Shown here in pieces: positions 1 through 6,703 of a stretch of DNA of 26,307 bases. Position 1 is the first letter of the stretch. Each line of letters starts with the position of its first letter. Made by a program: the position numbers and the translations under genes. Under the pieces are notes generated by a model. The model did not search any database. It saw only the letters and a list, made by a program, of their open reading frames with translations, and had not been told where the DNA came from. The DNA lies in NCBI GenBank assembly GCA_964410325.1, contig CAYPFN010000019.1:1-26307 (forward strand), read 5' to 3'. Source of the DNA: CAAFZY01 sp964410325 (GTDB lineage: Bacteria; Pseudomonadota; Alphaproteobacteria; RF32; CAG-239).

Positions 1-84
1 CATAATACGTTTTTTTAGATTGGTATGCACTTAATCCTTTATAGTATAAGTATTTATAATTTTTAGCAAAACCAACAAAAGCTA

Positions 85-171
85 TTTGTCCACGATTTGC
101 CCACGGATTTTAAACATGTGGGCAAAGTGATATTAAATACGTGAACAGCTGAACGTTAAACGCGTGGACAG
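85..171. repeat. Candidate integrase arm-type sites / attP region
   Basis: Four related elements lie just past the integrase stop: TTTGTCCACG (85-94) and TTTGCCCACG (96-105) in direct order 11 bp apart, then GTGGGCAAA (118-126) and CGTGGACAG (163-171) in inverted order. The pair 96-104 / 118-126 is a perfect 9-bp inverted repeat with a 13-bp spacer. Short repeats beside the 3' end of a phage integrase gene are typical of arm-type binding sites near attP. No T-run follows, so a terminator is less likely. The core crossover site cannot be located from one junction. The rest of 1-155 is A+T-rich with no gene or tRNA seen. Confidence 0.4.
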
Positions 172-1313
172 ATGGATTCAAATATCGCAGAAGCCTCCTT
201 AGATTGACGCTCTGTGCAGTGAGTATAGATATCCATAGTGATAGATGAAGTAGAGTGCCCTAAACGCGCCTGGACAGCTTTCAGGCTTGCACCATTCTCA
301 ACCAGGAGTGTTGCATGGCTATGGCGAAGAACGTGGAAGGAAAAAGGAAAATCAAGATTATTTTTATGAAAGTTAATATATGTCTTTAAGGAGTGATCAA
401 GGATCCTTTCGCCATTCTCTCTCCTGCAAACAAAATCCAGGGCGTTGTCACCTCTAATAACCTTATTAGAAACAACTTCATACGTAGCATAATACTCTTT
501 GTATTTTTCGCGCTGCTTGTTTTGTACAGCTCTCTCTTTTAGCAGGATCTCTCTAAGGCTATCTCCAAAGTAGATGTCTCTTTCTGATGTCTTGGTTTTC
601 AGGGGACTGAGAACACCATCCACAATCTGTTTTCTTACATGGATTATTCCTTTTTCAAAATCGACATCATCCCACGTAAGGGAAATGGCTTCATTAAGGC
701 GAAGGCCACAATACCAACCAAGGCATATGGCTATGCGGTATGGATTGCCTGGGGGAAAAACACGCTGCATTAATGTGTTGAAATTCTCCGGGGAAAGTGG
801 CTTCTTTTCTCTGGATGTTTTTGCGTTATCTGGAATACGTATACGGGAGACAGGATTAAATGAAACATAATCGAGATCCAGAGCAAAATTGAAGATCTCA
901 GAAAGTATGGCCTTTGCTATTTCTATGGTTTTCTTGCTGAGCGTTTGAGAAAGCTTGTTAATCCAGATGATAACAGCATCCCTTTTTATAGCCGAGAGCT
1001 CATACATGCCAAAGTAGGGAAGGATGTGATTTTTTAGTGCGTTAAGGTAGATTGCTTTAGAAGATGGGCGAACGTGCACGTCTGCATAGTTTTTAATCCA
1101 GAAATCTGCAAAATCTGAGAAAGAGATGCGTTTAGGCTCAAACGCAATGCCGGATCTGTTGTAAGCAGAGAGCGCCTGAGCGCCTGCATCTAATGCCTCT
1201 TTCTTGGTTTTAAATCCAGACTTAGAGAACTGCTTGCGCTTGCCGTTTACAGAGATTCCTTCATAGCGATATTCCCAAAAGGTGCCACGCTTTCTTGCTG
1301 TTACTTGTGCCAT
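156..1313 (-). CDS. int: Tyrosine recombinase, phage integrase
   Basis: Site-specific integrase of 385 residues that would insert and, with a directionality factor, excise the phage genome. Residues about 8-55 form the N-terminal arm-binding domain, about 63-160 the SAM-like core-binding domain, and 170-370 the catalytic domain. Catalytic residues are visible: R205 in CGLRLNE, a Lys at 239 or 241, H327 and R330 in HVLRH, H353 in LGHS, and nucleophile Y363 in DIYTH. Length is normal for the family and the gene looks intact. The ATG is preceded by GGAGG. It is transcribed leftward at the edge of the lysogeny module, next to repeats that could be its arm sites. Confidence 0.96.
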   Translation of the reverse strand: MAQVTARKRGTFWEYRYEGISVNGKRKQFSKSGFKTKKEALDAGAQALSAYNRSGIAFEPKRISFSDFADFWIKNYADVHVRPSSKAIYLNALKNHILPYFGMYELSAIKRDAVIIWINKLSQTLSKKTIEIAKAILSEIFNFALDLDYVSFNPVSRIRIPDNAKTSREKKPLSPENFNTLMQRVFPPGNPYRIAICLGWYCGLRLNEAISLTWDDVDFEKGIIHVRKQIVDGVLSPLKTKTSERDIYFGDSLREILLKERAVQNKQREKYKEYYATYEVVSNKVIRGDNALDFVCRRENGERILDHSLKTYINFHKNNLDFPFSFHVLRHSHATLLVENGASLKAVQARLGHSTSSITMDIYTHCTERQSKEASAIFESICPRV

Positions 1314-1331
1314 ATAGCCTCCATAAAAATA

Positions 1332-1369
1332 TGTGAACTAGCAGGGAACTAGTATGTAGTGTTCACTAG
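1332..1369. repeat. Short repeats in the integrase upstream region
   Basis: GAACTAG occurs at 1335-1341 and 1346-1352, exactly 11 bp apart, and a related TTCACTAG lies at 1362-1369. GTGAAC (1333-1338) and GTTCAC (1361-1366) form an inverted pair. The cluster lies where the integrase promoter should be, so it may bind a regulator such as the repressor or the Xis-like protein. The function is inference only. Confidence 0.3.
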
Positions 1370-1373
1370 ACTA

Positions 1374-1402
1374 TTCACGAAGGCTCTAAATTGTGGTAGA
1401 AT
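1374..1402 (+). promoter_or_regulatory. Candidate sigma70-type promoter for a short plus-strand RNA
   Basis: TTCACG (-35, 1374-1379) and TAGAAT (-10, 1397-1402) are separated by exactly 17 bp. Transcription would start near 1409, pointing away from the integrase gene and toward the hairpin at 1454-1487. No plus-strand gene of ordinary length follows, so the product would be a short untranslated RNA. Confidence 0.45.
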
Positions 1403-1408
1403 AAGTAA

Positions 1409-1492
1409 AACCTCCGGGAATATGTAGAAAGAAAAATGTTTCATGGTGTTCTTAAGGCCGTCTCAAGGTGGTAGCTGAGGCGGTCTTATTTA
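1409..1492 (+). ncRNA. Candidate small RNA between integrase and lipoprotein genes
   Basis: A transcript from the promoter at 1374-1402 to the hairpin at 1454-1487 would be about 80 nt. Its 5' part contains ACCTCCG, complementary to the Shine-Dalgarno core CGGAGGT found before two early genes (near 3266 and 3638). The 12-bp hairpin is fully paired only in plus-strand RNA, with two G-U pairs; in minus-strand RNA these become A-C mismatches. That supports the plus strand as the selected transcript. It is not a family I recognise. A 12-codon frame (1436-1474) has no clear ribosome binding site. Confidence 0.35.
1454..1492 (+). terminator. Hairpin, probable intrinsic terminator
   Basis: AAGGCCGTCTCA (1454-1465) pairs along all 12 positions with TGAGGCGGTCTT (1476-1487) around a 10-nt loop, with two G-U pairs, and is followed by ATTTAAT. 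The T-tract is weak. It lies 7 bp beyond the lipoprotein stop, so it could also end the leftward transcript, but that strand has two A-C mismatches and no T-run. Confidence 0.5.
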
Positions 1493-1493
1493 A

Positions 1494-1979
1494 TCAAATG
1501 CGGGTAAGATTAAAGGTATAGTCTATAGTAACTTCATTACTCTTTTCTCCTGTGCTGTCATTAATAAGATAGCTTGTGCCTTTATATGTGAATGTTAGGG
1601 ATATCTCGGAGTTCTTTGTGAAAACCATGAATATATCTTCCCCGTATACTGTATATGCAACATCTTCTATCGTTATTTTTGTGCTGGGGTCATCTATATA
1701 AAGACCGTATTCCGTATTAGTGGATTTCTCTTTATATGTATATCCTTGGCTTTCATAAGCTTCTTTTATGCCTGTTGTTGAGCCGTTTTCTACGGGTATT
1801 CCGTTTAAGACTGTAATGTAAAAATCTTTGCTACCTGTTATGACTGTTGTTCCCTCTCCTGTCCATGTCTTGTTAGCAAGCCATGAAGGCAGGGCGTTAT
1901 CTGTAGATCCTGTTATACTGTCTGAGCATCCAGAAAGTGTAAGTAATACGCCTAGAATTACATATATTATCTTTCTCAT
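1494..1979 (-). CDS. Predicted lipoprotein encoded with the repressor
   Basis: A 161-residue exported lipoprotein of unknown family. Residues 1-17 form a signal peptide (positive start MRK, hydrophobic core) ending in lipobox LSGC with C18 as the lipidated residue. The mature part is rich in Thr, Ser and aromatic residues and looks mostly beta-stranded, with one WTGEGT motif near the start. Its ATG directly abuts the repressor stop (TAG then ATG, no gap), with AAGGAG inside the repressor end, so it should be translated from the repressor message in the lysogen. This position between repressor and integrase matches lysogenic-conversion genes, including superinfection-exclusion lipoproteins such as Ltp of Streptococcus phage TP-J34. 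No sequence similarity to Ltp is claimed. Confidence 0.8.
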   Translation of the reverse strand: MRKIIYVILGVLLTLSGCSDSITGSTDNALPSWLANKTWTGEGTTVITGSKDFYITVLNGIPVENGSTTGIKEAYESQGYTYKEKSTNTEYGLYIDDPSTKITIEDVAYTVYGEDIFMVFTKNSEISLTFTYKGTSYLINDSTGEKSNEVTIDYTFNLTRI

Positions 1980-2633
1980 CTATATCATCTCCTTATGTAT
2001 CCATCCTAGCACTTTTCCGATGACTGTAATAGAATCAGCGTCCACGGTACGGGGCGGATAGTTTTTGTTTGCACTGATAATTGTTATCTTGGATGTAAGA
2101 GAATCAAAGGACAGGGTCTTAATTAAAACATCCCCTGCATAGTTGATTGCGTAGATGCCTTCACCTCTGAGAAGGCCACGCGCTATGATGGCAATGTCTC
2201 CTGAATAGAGATGCAGATCTACCATGCTGTCTCCTACAACTTCTGCAGCCATGAGTGTTGATTTATCTACACCTTTGGCCATGGATTCAAGTATGTCTAT
2301 CTTTCTGACTGTTATATCTTCTGATGATAAAAAATTCTCACCAGTGCCGGCTGAGAGTCTCTGGTTGATGAAGGGGATGGTGAGTATACCCTTATTGGAG
2401 TCATAAGAAGGTACATGCTCATTCATATCTACATCAAAACCTGCAAGCCATGCTGGGGAGACTTGGAGATAATCAGCTAACCTGACGATAGTATTAGATC
2501 TTGGCTCATATCGACCACTTAAATATGAGCTTAAAGCACCTTTATTTATCTTTAGAGTATCTGCAACATCAGTTTGGCTTAAATTTCTTTTTTGCAAAGC
2601 GTAAGATAATCTTCTTGCAAATCTGTCACCCAT
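1980..2633 (-). CDS. CI-type repressor (XRE HTH plus S24 peptidase)
   Basis: Lysogeny repressor of 217 residues. Residues 5-62 are an XRE helix-turn-helix domain (SQTDVADTLKINKGALSSYL). Residues 85-215 are a LexA/CI-type S24 autoprotease domain with nucleophile S136 in GDSM and general base K172 in VLIKTL. A95-G96 in RLSAGTG fits the self-cleavage site, so RecA-dependent induction is expected. It faces the Cro-like gene across a 179-bp switch region holding matching palindromes, and drives the downstream lipoprotein by direct abutment. The start ATG has AGGAGTG upstream. All key residues are present. Confidence 0.93.
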   Translation of the reverse strand: MGDRFARRLSYALQKRNLSQTDVADTLKINKGALSSYLSGRYEPRSNTIVRLADYLQVSPAWLAGFDVDMNEHVPSYDSNKGILTIPFINQRLSAGTGENFLSSEDITVRKIDILESMAKGVDKSTLMAAEVVGDSMVDLHLYSGDIAIIARGLLRGEGIYAINYAGDVLIKTLSFDSLTSKITIISANKNYPPRTVDADSITVIGKVLGWIHKEMI

Positions 2634-2683
2634 ATTTGTTTCACTCCTAAAGGTTTACCGTAAAAACATAATGGCATAGAATC

Positions 2684-2693
2684 TTTAGAAAAG
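2684..2693. promoter_or_regulatory. Degenerate operator near the repressor promoter
   Basis: TTTAGA at 2684-2689 repeats the half-site of the two complete palindromes at 2779 and 3016, but lacks a full partner. On the minus strand, TATGTT (2663-2668) and an upstream T-rich hexamer could form the repressor promoter, which would make this an autoregulatory site. The reading is tentative. Confidence 0.25.
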
Positions 2694-2746
2694 CAATAAA
2701 AAATTTATCTCAGCTAAAGAAACTTTATTTTTTTTAAATTTTTCTA

Positions 2747-2775
2747 TTGACATGAAAATATCGCTATCATATGCT
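2747..2775 (+). promoter_or_regulatory. Early rightward promoter (PR-like)
   Basis: A consensus -35 TTGACA (2747-2752) is followed after exactly 17 bp by TATGCT (2770-2775). A T-rich tract precedes it. It reads into the Cro-like gene 38 bp downstream, and the operator at 2779-2793 covers the expected start point, so bound repressor would block it. Confidence 0.85.
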
Positions 2776-2778
2776 TAT

Positions 2779-2793
2779 TTTAGAATTTCTAAA
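2779..2793. promoter_or_regulatory. Operator 1, repressor/Cro site
   Basis: TTTAGA-ATT-TCTAAA is a 15-bp palindrome with perfect 6-bp arms immediately after the -10 of the rightward promoter. The same arms recur at 3016-3030. Assignment to the CI-type repressor and/or Cro-like protein comes from position. Confidence 0.75.
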
Positions 2794-2812
2794 CTTTTAG
2801 GAGAAAAGAAGA

Positions 2813-3007
2813 ATGTACGAGAAATTAAAAGCAAGAATGACTGAGAAGAACATTACTCAGAAAGCCTTAGCCTCTAAGCTAAACCTGAGCGAAGGTGCTA
2901 TATCATCAAGGCTTAAAGGGAAAACAGGGTGGACAATTGATGATATCAAAAAAGTTAGTAGCATCCTTGAGCTTTCGAACGACGACATTACAAGATATTT
3001 TTTTTAA
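2813..3007 (+). CDS. Cro-like XRE-family regulator
   Basis: A 64-residue DNA-binding protein that is essentially a single XRE helix-turn-helix domain: ITQKALASKLNLSEGAISSRL at about residues 14-34 is the two-helix motif. It has no protease domain. It is the first gene of the rightward operon, opposite the repressor, with AGGAGAAAAG before the ATG. Position and size match Cro-type antirepressors, which oppose the CI-type repressor at shared operators. Operators lie on both sides of it. Role as Cro is inferred from context; the fold is clear from sequence. Confidence 0.85.
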   Translation: MYEKLKARMTEKNITQKALASKLNLSEGAISSRLKGKTGWTIDDIKKVSSILELSNDDITRYFF

Positions 3008-3015
3008 TGTCTTAG

Positions 3016-3032
3016 TTTAGATTTTCTAAAAT
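3016..3032. promoter_or_regulatory. Operator 2, between cro-like and xis-like genes
   Basis: TTTAGA-TTT-TCTAAA (3016-3030) has the same 6-bp arms and 3-bp centre length as operator 1. It overlaps TAAAAT (3027-3032), which could be the -10 of a second weak promoter with TTAATG (3004-3009) 17 bp upstream. The repressor or Cro would then also control entry into the genes from 3049. Confidence 0.6.
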
Positions 3033-3048
3033 TTTTACGGAGCGCACC

Positions 3049-3255
3049 ATGGAAAAACTATTACTCACAATTCCTGAAGTAGCCAAAGCGTTAGGCGTAG
3101 GAAAGGACACGGCATATAAGCTTGTCTCATCTGGACAGCTGCAGGCGTTAAAGCTTGGGTCCTTAAAGGTCAGGCGCGCTGAAGTTGAGCGCTTCCTTTT
3201 ACAGGCTGAAGGCTATGACTACTCAGACCCGTATAACGTGCAGGCGCTAAAGTGA
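3049..3255 (+). CDS. Excisionase-family / MerR-like HTH protein
   Basis: A 68-residue protein with the helix_turn_helix_17 (excisionase-family) pattern: LTIPEVAKALGVGKDTAYKLVSSGQLQALKLGSLKVRRAEVERFL. The recognition segment is about residues 9-25 and the basic wing about 33-45. Such proteins act as recombination directionality factors or as small transcription regulators. The ATG is preceded by ACGGAG. It lies just beyond the second operator, so it would be expressed on induction, when excision is needed. Xis is the likeliest role, but regulators of replication genes share this fold. Confidence 0.75.
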   Translation: MEKLLLTIPEVAKALGVGKDTAYKLVSSGQLQALKLGSLKVRRAEVERFLLQAEGYDYSDPYNVQALK

Positions 3256-3273
3256 AACACACTCGGAGGTAAT

Positions 3274-3624
3274 ATGAACACTATTACATTATTATCAGCT
3301 ACATTATCATCAACCACACCAATAACTATAAATACCACAATCATTTCTATTGGCCTATTCTCAATCGGCGTAGTTTTACTACTCCTTGCCTTCATCTCAT
3401 ATCAGAGAAGAAAGAGAGCTTGGATTTACAACAGGAGGCGGGCATTATCACAGCTCATCCCTGTTGCACCATATAGCACAAAGATTCATTCACTCAATCA
3501 GGTTATAAGTCGCTCTTGCCTTGAGGACCTTGAGAAGATTGACGGCATAACAATCCATGATGGTTTTGTTGCCTTTAAATCTCTTGAGGACAAGGAAATA
3601 GCGATTAACAGATATTCCATCTAA
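3274..3624 (+). CDS. Small single-span membrane protein, unknown function
   Basis: A 116-residue protein not assigned to a family. A Ser/Thr-rich N-terminal stretch (1-20) precedes one strong hydrophobic segment at about 22-43 (GLFSIGVVLLLLAFI), then a cluster of basic residues (YQRRKRAW, NRRR) and a soluble C-terminal part of about 65 residues. The positive cluster predicts the C-terminus in the cytoplasm. CGGAGGT precedes the ATG. Expressed early, it could be a membrane-located accessory protein such as an exclusion factor, but nothing in the sequence shows this. Confidence 0.7.
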   Translation: MNTITLLSATLSSTTPITINTTIISIGLFSIGVVLLLLAFISYQRRKRAWIYNRRRALSQLIPVAPYSTKIHSLNQVISRSCLEDLEKIDGITIHDGFVAFKSLEDKEIAINRYSI

Positions 3625-3650
3625 TCATATTTACTACGGAGGTAAAAGTT

Positions 3651-3836
3651 ATGACTAGAGAGCACCTACAGACACTTGCTGCAGAGCAGATGGCGGCAGC
3701 ATTTGAGAGTACGGAGAGAAACGGCGTGCAGGGAATTACTTTCTCTGCAACTTACAAGAAGACACCGGCACTTGAAGTAAAGACTACTTACATCTTTGCA
3801 AAGGGCGCAAAAATCACGGAGGACACAGATGCCTAG
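3651..3836 (+). CDS. Small hypothetical early protein
   Basis: A 61-residue protein of unknown function. The N-terminal half looks helical (HLQTLAAEQMAAAFES) and the C-terminal half beta-like (GVQGITFSATYKKTPALEVKTTYIF). A strong CGGAGGT site precedes the ATG. Its end overlaps the next start by 8 bases, which indicates translational coupling. No catalytic or metal-binding motif is visible. Confidence 0.65.
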   Translation: MTREHLQTLAAEQMAAAFESTERNGVQGITFSATYKKTPALEVKTTYIFAKGAKITEDTDA

Positions 3837-4044
3837 TAAGCCAAAGAAAGATTTTACGCTGGATTACATCGTAGCACATGCATGTGTAGATGACGATTCA
3901 GCAACAATGACGGCAAGAGACCTGATTGCAAAAGGTTATCAGCCATGGGGTTTAGCATCCATCACAAGCGATTCATTTTTAAAGACACTTCAGTGGGTAC
4001 AGATCTTTGTAAAGAAAGGAGGAGAAAATGGCGTTTCAGATTAG
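3829..4044 (+). CDS. Small hypothetical early protein
   Basis: A 71-residue protein of unknown function, start chosen at ATG 3829 because GGAGGA (3818-3823) is well spaced before it. An in-frame ATG at 3796 would give a longer form without such a site and with a deep overlap. The product is mixed in character, with an acidic patch (VDDDS) and a KGYQPWG turn. Its last 17 bases overlap the start of the ATPase gene, and that gene's Shine-Dalgarno lies inside it. Confidence 0.6.
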   Translation: MPSKPKKDFTLDYIVAHACVDDDSATMTARDLIAKGYQPWGLASITSDSFLKTLQWVQIFVKKGGENGVSD

Positions 4045-4708
4045 GAACACAAGAGACATAGCCTTAGAAGGCGTAAAGGTTCTTGTCTATGGAGAGCCTG
4101 GAGCAGGAAAGACAAGGTTATGCGCAACAGCACCAGAGCCGTTTGTGCTCTCTGCTGAGTCAGGCTTGCTTTCTCTTCAGGAAGAAGGCTTAGACTATGC
4201 AATCATTGAATCCATAGATGATTTAAATGAGGCTTATGCCTGGATTAATTCAAGTGAGGAAGCCAAGAAGTATAAGACCATCTGTCTGGATTCAATTTCA
4301 GAAATTGCGGAGCAGGTTCTGGCAGAAGAAAAGAACGCATCAAGAGATGGCAGGAAAGCTTATGGTGAAATGGCTGACAGAGTAACCAGAATTCTCAGGG
4401 CTTTCAGAGATCTTAGAGGCAAGCACGTATATTTCTCTGCAAAGATTGAACGCACGCAGACGGATTCAGGCGCAATCCTCTATGCACCTTCTCTTCCCGG
4501 GCGCACTCTTACGCAGGGCGTAGGTTACTTCTTTGATGAAGAGTTTGCACTTATGAAGATTGCTGTAGAAGAGGAAGTCAGGTTTGTGCTGCAGACTTCA
4601 TCAGATCTCTCCTATGAAGCTAAGGACAGATCTGGAAAGCTTGATTTCTATGAGAAGCCTGATTTGACGGCTATCTTTGAAAAGATCTCAGGAGGCGCAT
4701 ATGCCTAA
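4028..4708 (+). CDS. Sak4-like RecA-fold ATPase (AAA_24)
   Basis: A 226-residue P-loop ATPase. Walker A is GEPGAGKT at residues 22-29, and a Walker B-like strand TICLDSISE lies near 84-92. The fold and size match phage Sak4-type single-strand annealing or recombination ATPases of the RecA/Rad51 superfamily, often annotated simply as nucleotide-binding protein. It starts the recombination block here, followed by a DUF669 protein and a PD-(D/E)XK nuclease, which supports a role in recombination-dependent replication. Start ATG 4028 has AAGGAGGAG directly upstream. Confidence 0.8.
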   Translation: MAFQIRNTRDIALEGVKVLVYGEPGAGKTRLCATAPEPFVLSAESGLLSLQEEGLDYAIIESIDDLNEAYAWINSSEEAKKYKTICLDSISEIAEQVLAEEKNASRDGRKAYGEMADRVTRILRAFRDLRGKHVYFSAKIERTQTDSGAILYAPSLPGRTLTQGVGYFFDEEFALMKIAVEEEVRFVLQTSSDLSYEAKDRSGKLDFYEKPDLTAIFEKISGGAYA

Positions 4709-5129
4709 AGTTCCGACAATCCAGGTAAAAAATAAAGACAAGTTTGATGAGCTGGTTACTCGAATTGCAGAAGCTAAAAGCGCAATCCAGGCATGGCAGA
4801 AAGCTTTAAACCACTATCAGGAGGAGATGCTGACTACATTCTCCACGTATGATGAGTCTTCAGACTTTGAGGGCGTGGAGGCTGTAGAGAGTGAGAAGTA
4901 TCTTGTAAAGATCTCTCACAAGCTCACAAGGAGCGTGGATAAAGCTAAAGCAGAAGAGACAGCCAAGCGTTTAGGAGTTTCTACAGGAGAGCTTTATAAC
5001 GTGAAATACGACTTTTCCAAGACCATTTACAACACACTTAACGATGCGCAGAAAGAAGCCGTATTAGAGACAGTAATTACAAAGAGGGCTAAAGCCTCTT
5101 TCGATATTTCAAATAAGGAGATCGTATGA
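4701..5129 (+). CDS. Hypothetical protein of the recombination block
   Basis: A 142-residue protein, start chosen at ATG 4701 with GGAGG (4691-4695) before it; it overlaps the ATPase stop by 8 bases. The N-terminal half is a predicted long helix (KFDELVTRIAEAKSAIQAWQ), and the C-terminal half carries the pattern YLVKISHKLTRSVDKAKAE. It resembles small proteins often found beside Sak4 and DUF669 genes in phages, but I cannot assign a biochemical role. Possible roles are a recombination accessory or nuclease-modulating factor; that is context only. Confidence 0.6.
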   Translation: MPKVPTIQVKNKDKFDELVTRIAEAKSAIQAWQKALNHYQEEMLTTFSTYDESSDFEGVEAVESEKYLVKISHKLTRSVDKAKAEETAKRLGVSTGELYNVKYDFSKTIYNTLNDAQKEAVLETVITKRAKASFDISNKEIV

Positions 5130-5620
5130 GATTAACAAAGGGAATTGACTTAAGAGACGTGCAGGGCGGTGCAACTGAATTTGCGCCACTTCCGGATGGA
5201 GTATACAGGGCAAGGATTCTGGCATGCTCAGAGGAAGAGACACAGGACAGATCATCATACATGCTCAAGTTTGAGTTTAGCGTACTTGATGAAGGTTATG
5301 AAGGCAGGAGGCTCTGGGGCTACATTCTCACGGCTGTATCAGATCCAAGAGATGCACAGAAGCTCAATCTTCCAAGGCGCCACCTTGCAAACCTTTTAGA
5401 TGCATGTGGCTTAGGCAGGGAAGTGTCAGATACTGACGTCTTCATCAATCGCATTCTTCCATTAAAGGTAAAGGTAAGGCCTGCTCATGATGGTTATGCA
5501 GCATCCAACAGCATCGTTGAGTACGGCATTGGCGCAGATGCTGACTGGAGGCCTTCATCAGATGGCACAGTAAGTGCTGGTTCAATCTCTGGGCTTAAGA
5601 AGCCACCTAAGATGTTTTAA
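5126..5620 (+). CDS. DUF669 family protein, probable ssDNA-binding
   Basis: A 164-residue protein with the DUF669 pattern: PLPDGVYRARILACSEEETQ near residues 22-41, then SYMLKFEFSVLDEGYEGRRLWGYI and a RRHLANLLDACG segment. DUF669 proteins are widespread in phages beside recombinases and are thought to bind single-stranded DNA, acting like an SSB. The ATG overlaps the previous stop as ATGA. Position between the Sak4-like ATPase and the nuclease fits a recombination role. Family assignment is firm; function is by context. Confidence 0.75.
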   Translation: MRLTKGIDLRDVQGGATEFAPLPDGVYRARILACSEEETQDRSSYMLKFEFSVLDEGYEGRRLWGYILTAVSDPRDAQKLNLPRRHLANLLDACGLGREVSDTDVFINRILPLKVKVRPAHDGYAASNSIVEYGIGADADWRPSSDGTVSAGSISGLKKPPKMF

Positions 5621-5638
5621 TGGAGGACTAAAAAGAAA

Positions 5639-6703
5639 ATGAAACTAGAGAATCACCTGAACGTTGAACTGCTGGTATCAAAAACAGCCGATATGATAGA
5701 CGATTCCACCTTCTGGAAAGGCAACCACTTCGATTCTTCACGTCCATATATCGGGATATCCATTGTTGCTCATCCTTGTTCAAGATACCTTTGGCTAAAC
5801 TTCAGGTGGTTCTCTTTTGACCTTCAGGAGGGGCGCATGCTGCGTCTCTTCAGAAGAGGGCAGAGGGAAGAAGAGGTAGTAGTAGAAGATCTAAGAGATA
5901 TCGGCATCACTCTGGATCATGTCCTTGACAAGCAGCTTGAACTGGATTTTGGTTCACACGTAAAAGGACACCCTGATGGCCTTATCCTTTCAGGAGTAGT
6001 AGAGGCACCTAAAGCTAAGCACATACTGGAAATCAAGACGCATAATAACGACTCCTTTCAAACGCTTAAAAAACAAGGTGTAAAGTCTGCTAAGCCAATG
6101 CATTACGGGCAAATGCAATGCGGTATGCTTGGTGCATCTATTCTCCTGGGGGATAAGGTTGAAAGGGCTTTATATGTGGCTGTAAACAAGAATGATGATG
6201 AGCTTTATACAGAGCGCATCAGGCTTGATAAGCCATATGCTGAAAATCTCATAAAGAGAGGGCAGGATATCGCAACTAGCGATTACATGCCGTCCGGATG
6301 TTCTACTAAGGCCGACTGGTGGCAGTGCAGGATGTGCCGGTTCCATGGATTTTGTCACAAGAAGGAAGAGAAGCTATTTCCTGACATAAATTGCAGGACC
6401 TGCATGCACTTTACAGCAGAGAAAGATAACACGTGTACATGTGCATGTTACGGTGGAGCAGTCTTGCCATTGGAGGTACAGCGTAAAGGTTGTGAGTGTC
6501 ACGTCATACATCCAGACATGGTTTCATGGGAGCTCATCCCTGAGAAGAGCACCAGAGAAAGCGCATATTACAAGATACCAGGCAAGAGTGAAATACTAAA
6601 TGGCTGGGAAGGAAAATCTAGTAAAGAGATTATAGCAAGCTTAGGGAGGGGAGAAGATGGAACTACGGGGCTATCAGATGAAAGCACTACAGTCAACTTT
6701 TGA
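5639..6703 (+). CDS. PD-(D/E)XK nuclease with Cys-rich C-terminus
   Basis: A 354-residue nuclease-like protein. The active-site pattern is visible: GHPDG with D113, then LEIKT with E131 and K133, then a conserved Q in HYGQMQCGM (158-160). This is the Cas4/RecB/YqaJ-type exonuclease layout. After it come many cysteines: C230, C233, C239, C252, C255, C266, C268, C270, C285 and C287. They suggest an iron-sulfur cluster or zinc sites. It likely processes DNA ends for the Sak4-like ATPase. GGAGGA lies before the ATG. The helicase gene begins inside its 3' end. Confidence 0.82.
   Translation: MKLENHLNVELLVSKTADMIDDSTFWKGNHFDSSRPYIGISIVAHPCSRYLWLNFRWFSFDLQEGRMLRLFRRGQREEEVVVEDLRDIGITLDHVLDKQLELDFGSHVKGHPDGLILSGVVEAPKAKHILEIKTHNNDSFQTLKKQGVKSAKPMHYGQMQCGMLGASILLGDKVERALYVAVNKNDDELYTERIRLDKPYAENLIKRGQDIATSDYMPSGCSTKADWWQCRMCRFHGFCHKKEEKLFPDINCRTCMHFTAEKDNTCTCACYGGAVLPLEVQRKGCECHVIHPDMVSWELIPEKSTRESAYYKIPGKSEILNGWEGKSSKEIIASLGRGEDGTTGLSDESTTVNF

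Noticed and set aside
96..126. Inverted repeat as integrase transcription terminator
   Set aside because: No T-run on either side in the needed direction, and related copies of the half-site occur nearby, which fits binding sites better.
574..870. Plus-strand frame of 98 codons inside the integrase gene
   Set aside because: It is the complement of a well-conserved integrase catalytic domain, with no start signal and no domain pattern.
1349..1444. Minus-strand 31-codon hydrophobic frame as a type I toxin
   Set aside because: No ribosome binding site, and it spans the integrase promoter region. Kept only as a weak alternative for the small RNA's role.
3796..3828. Upstream ATG for the 71-residue early protein
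   Set aside because: GGAGGA is positioned for ATG 3829, and the longer form would overlap the previous gene deeply without its own site.
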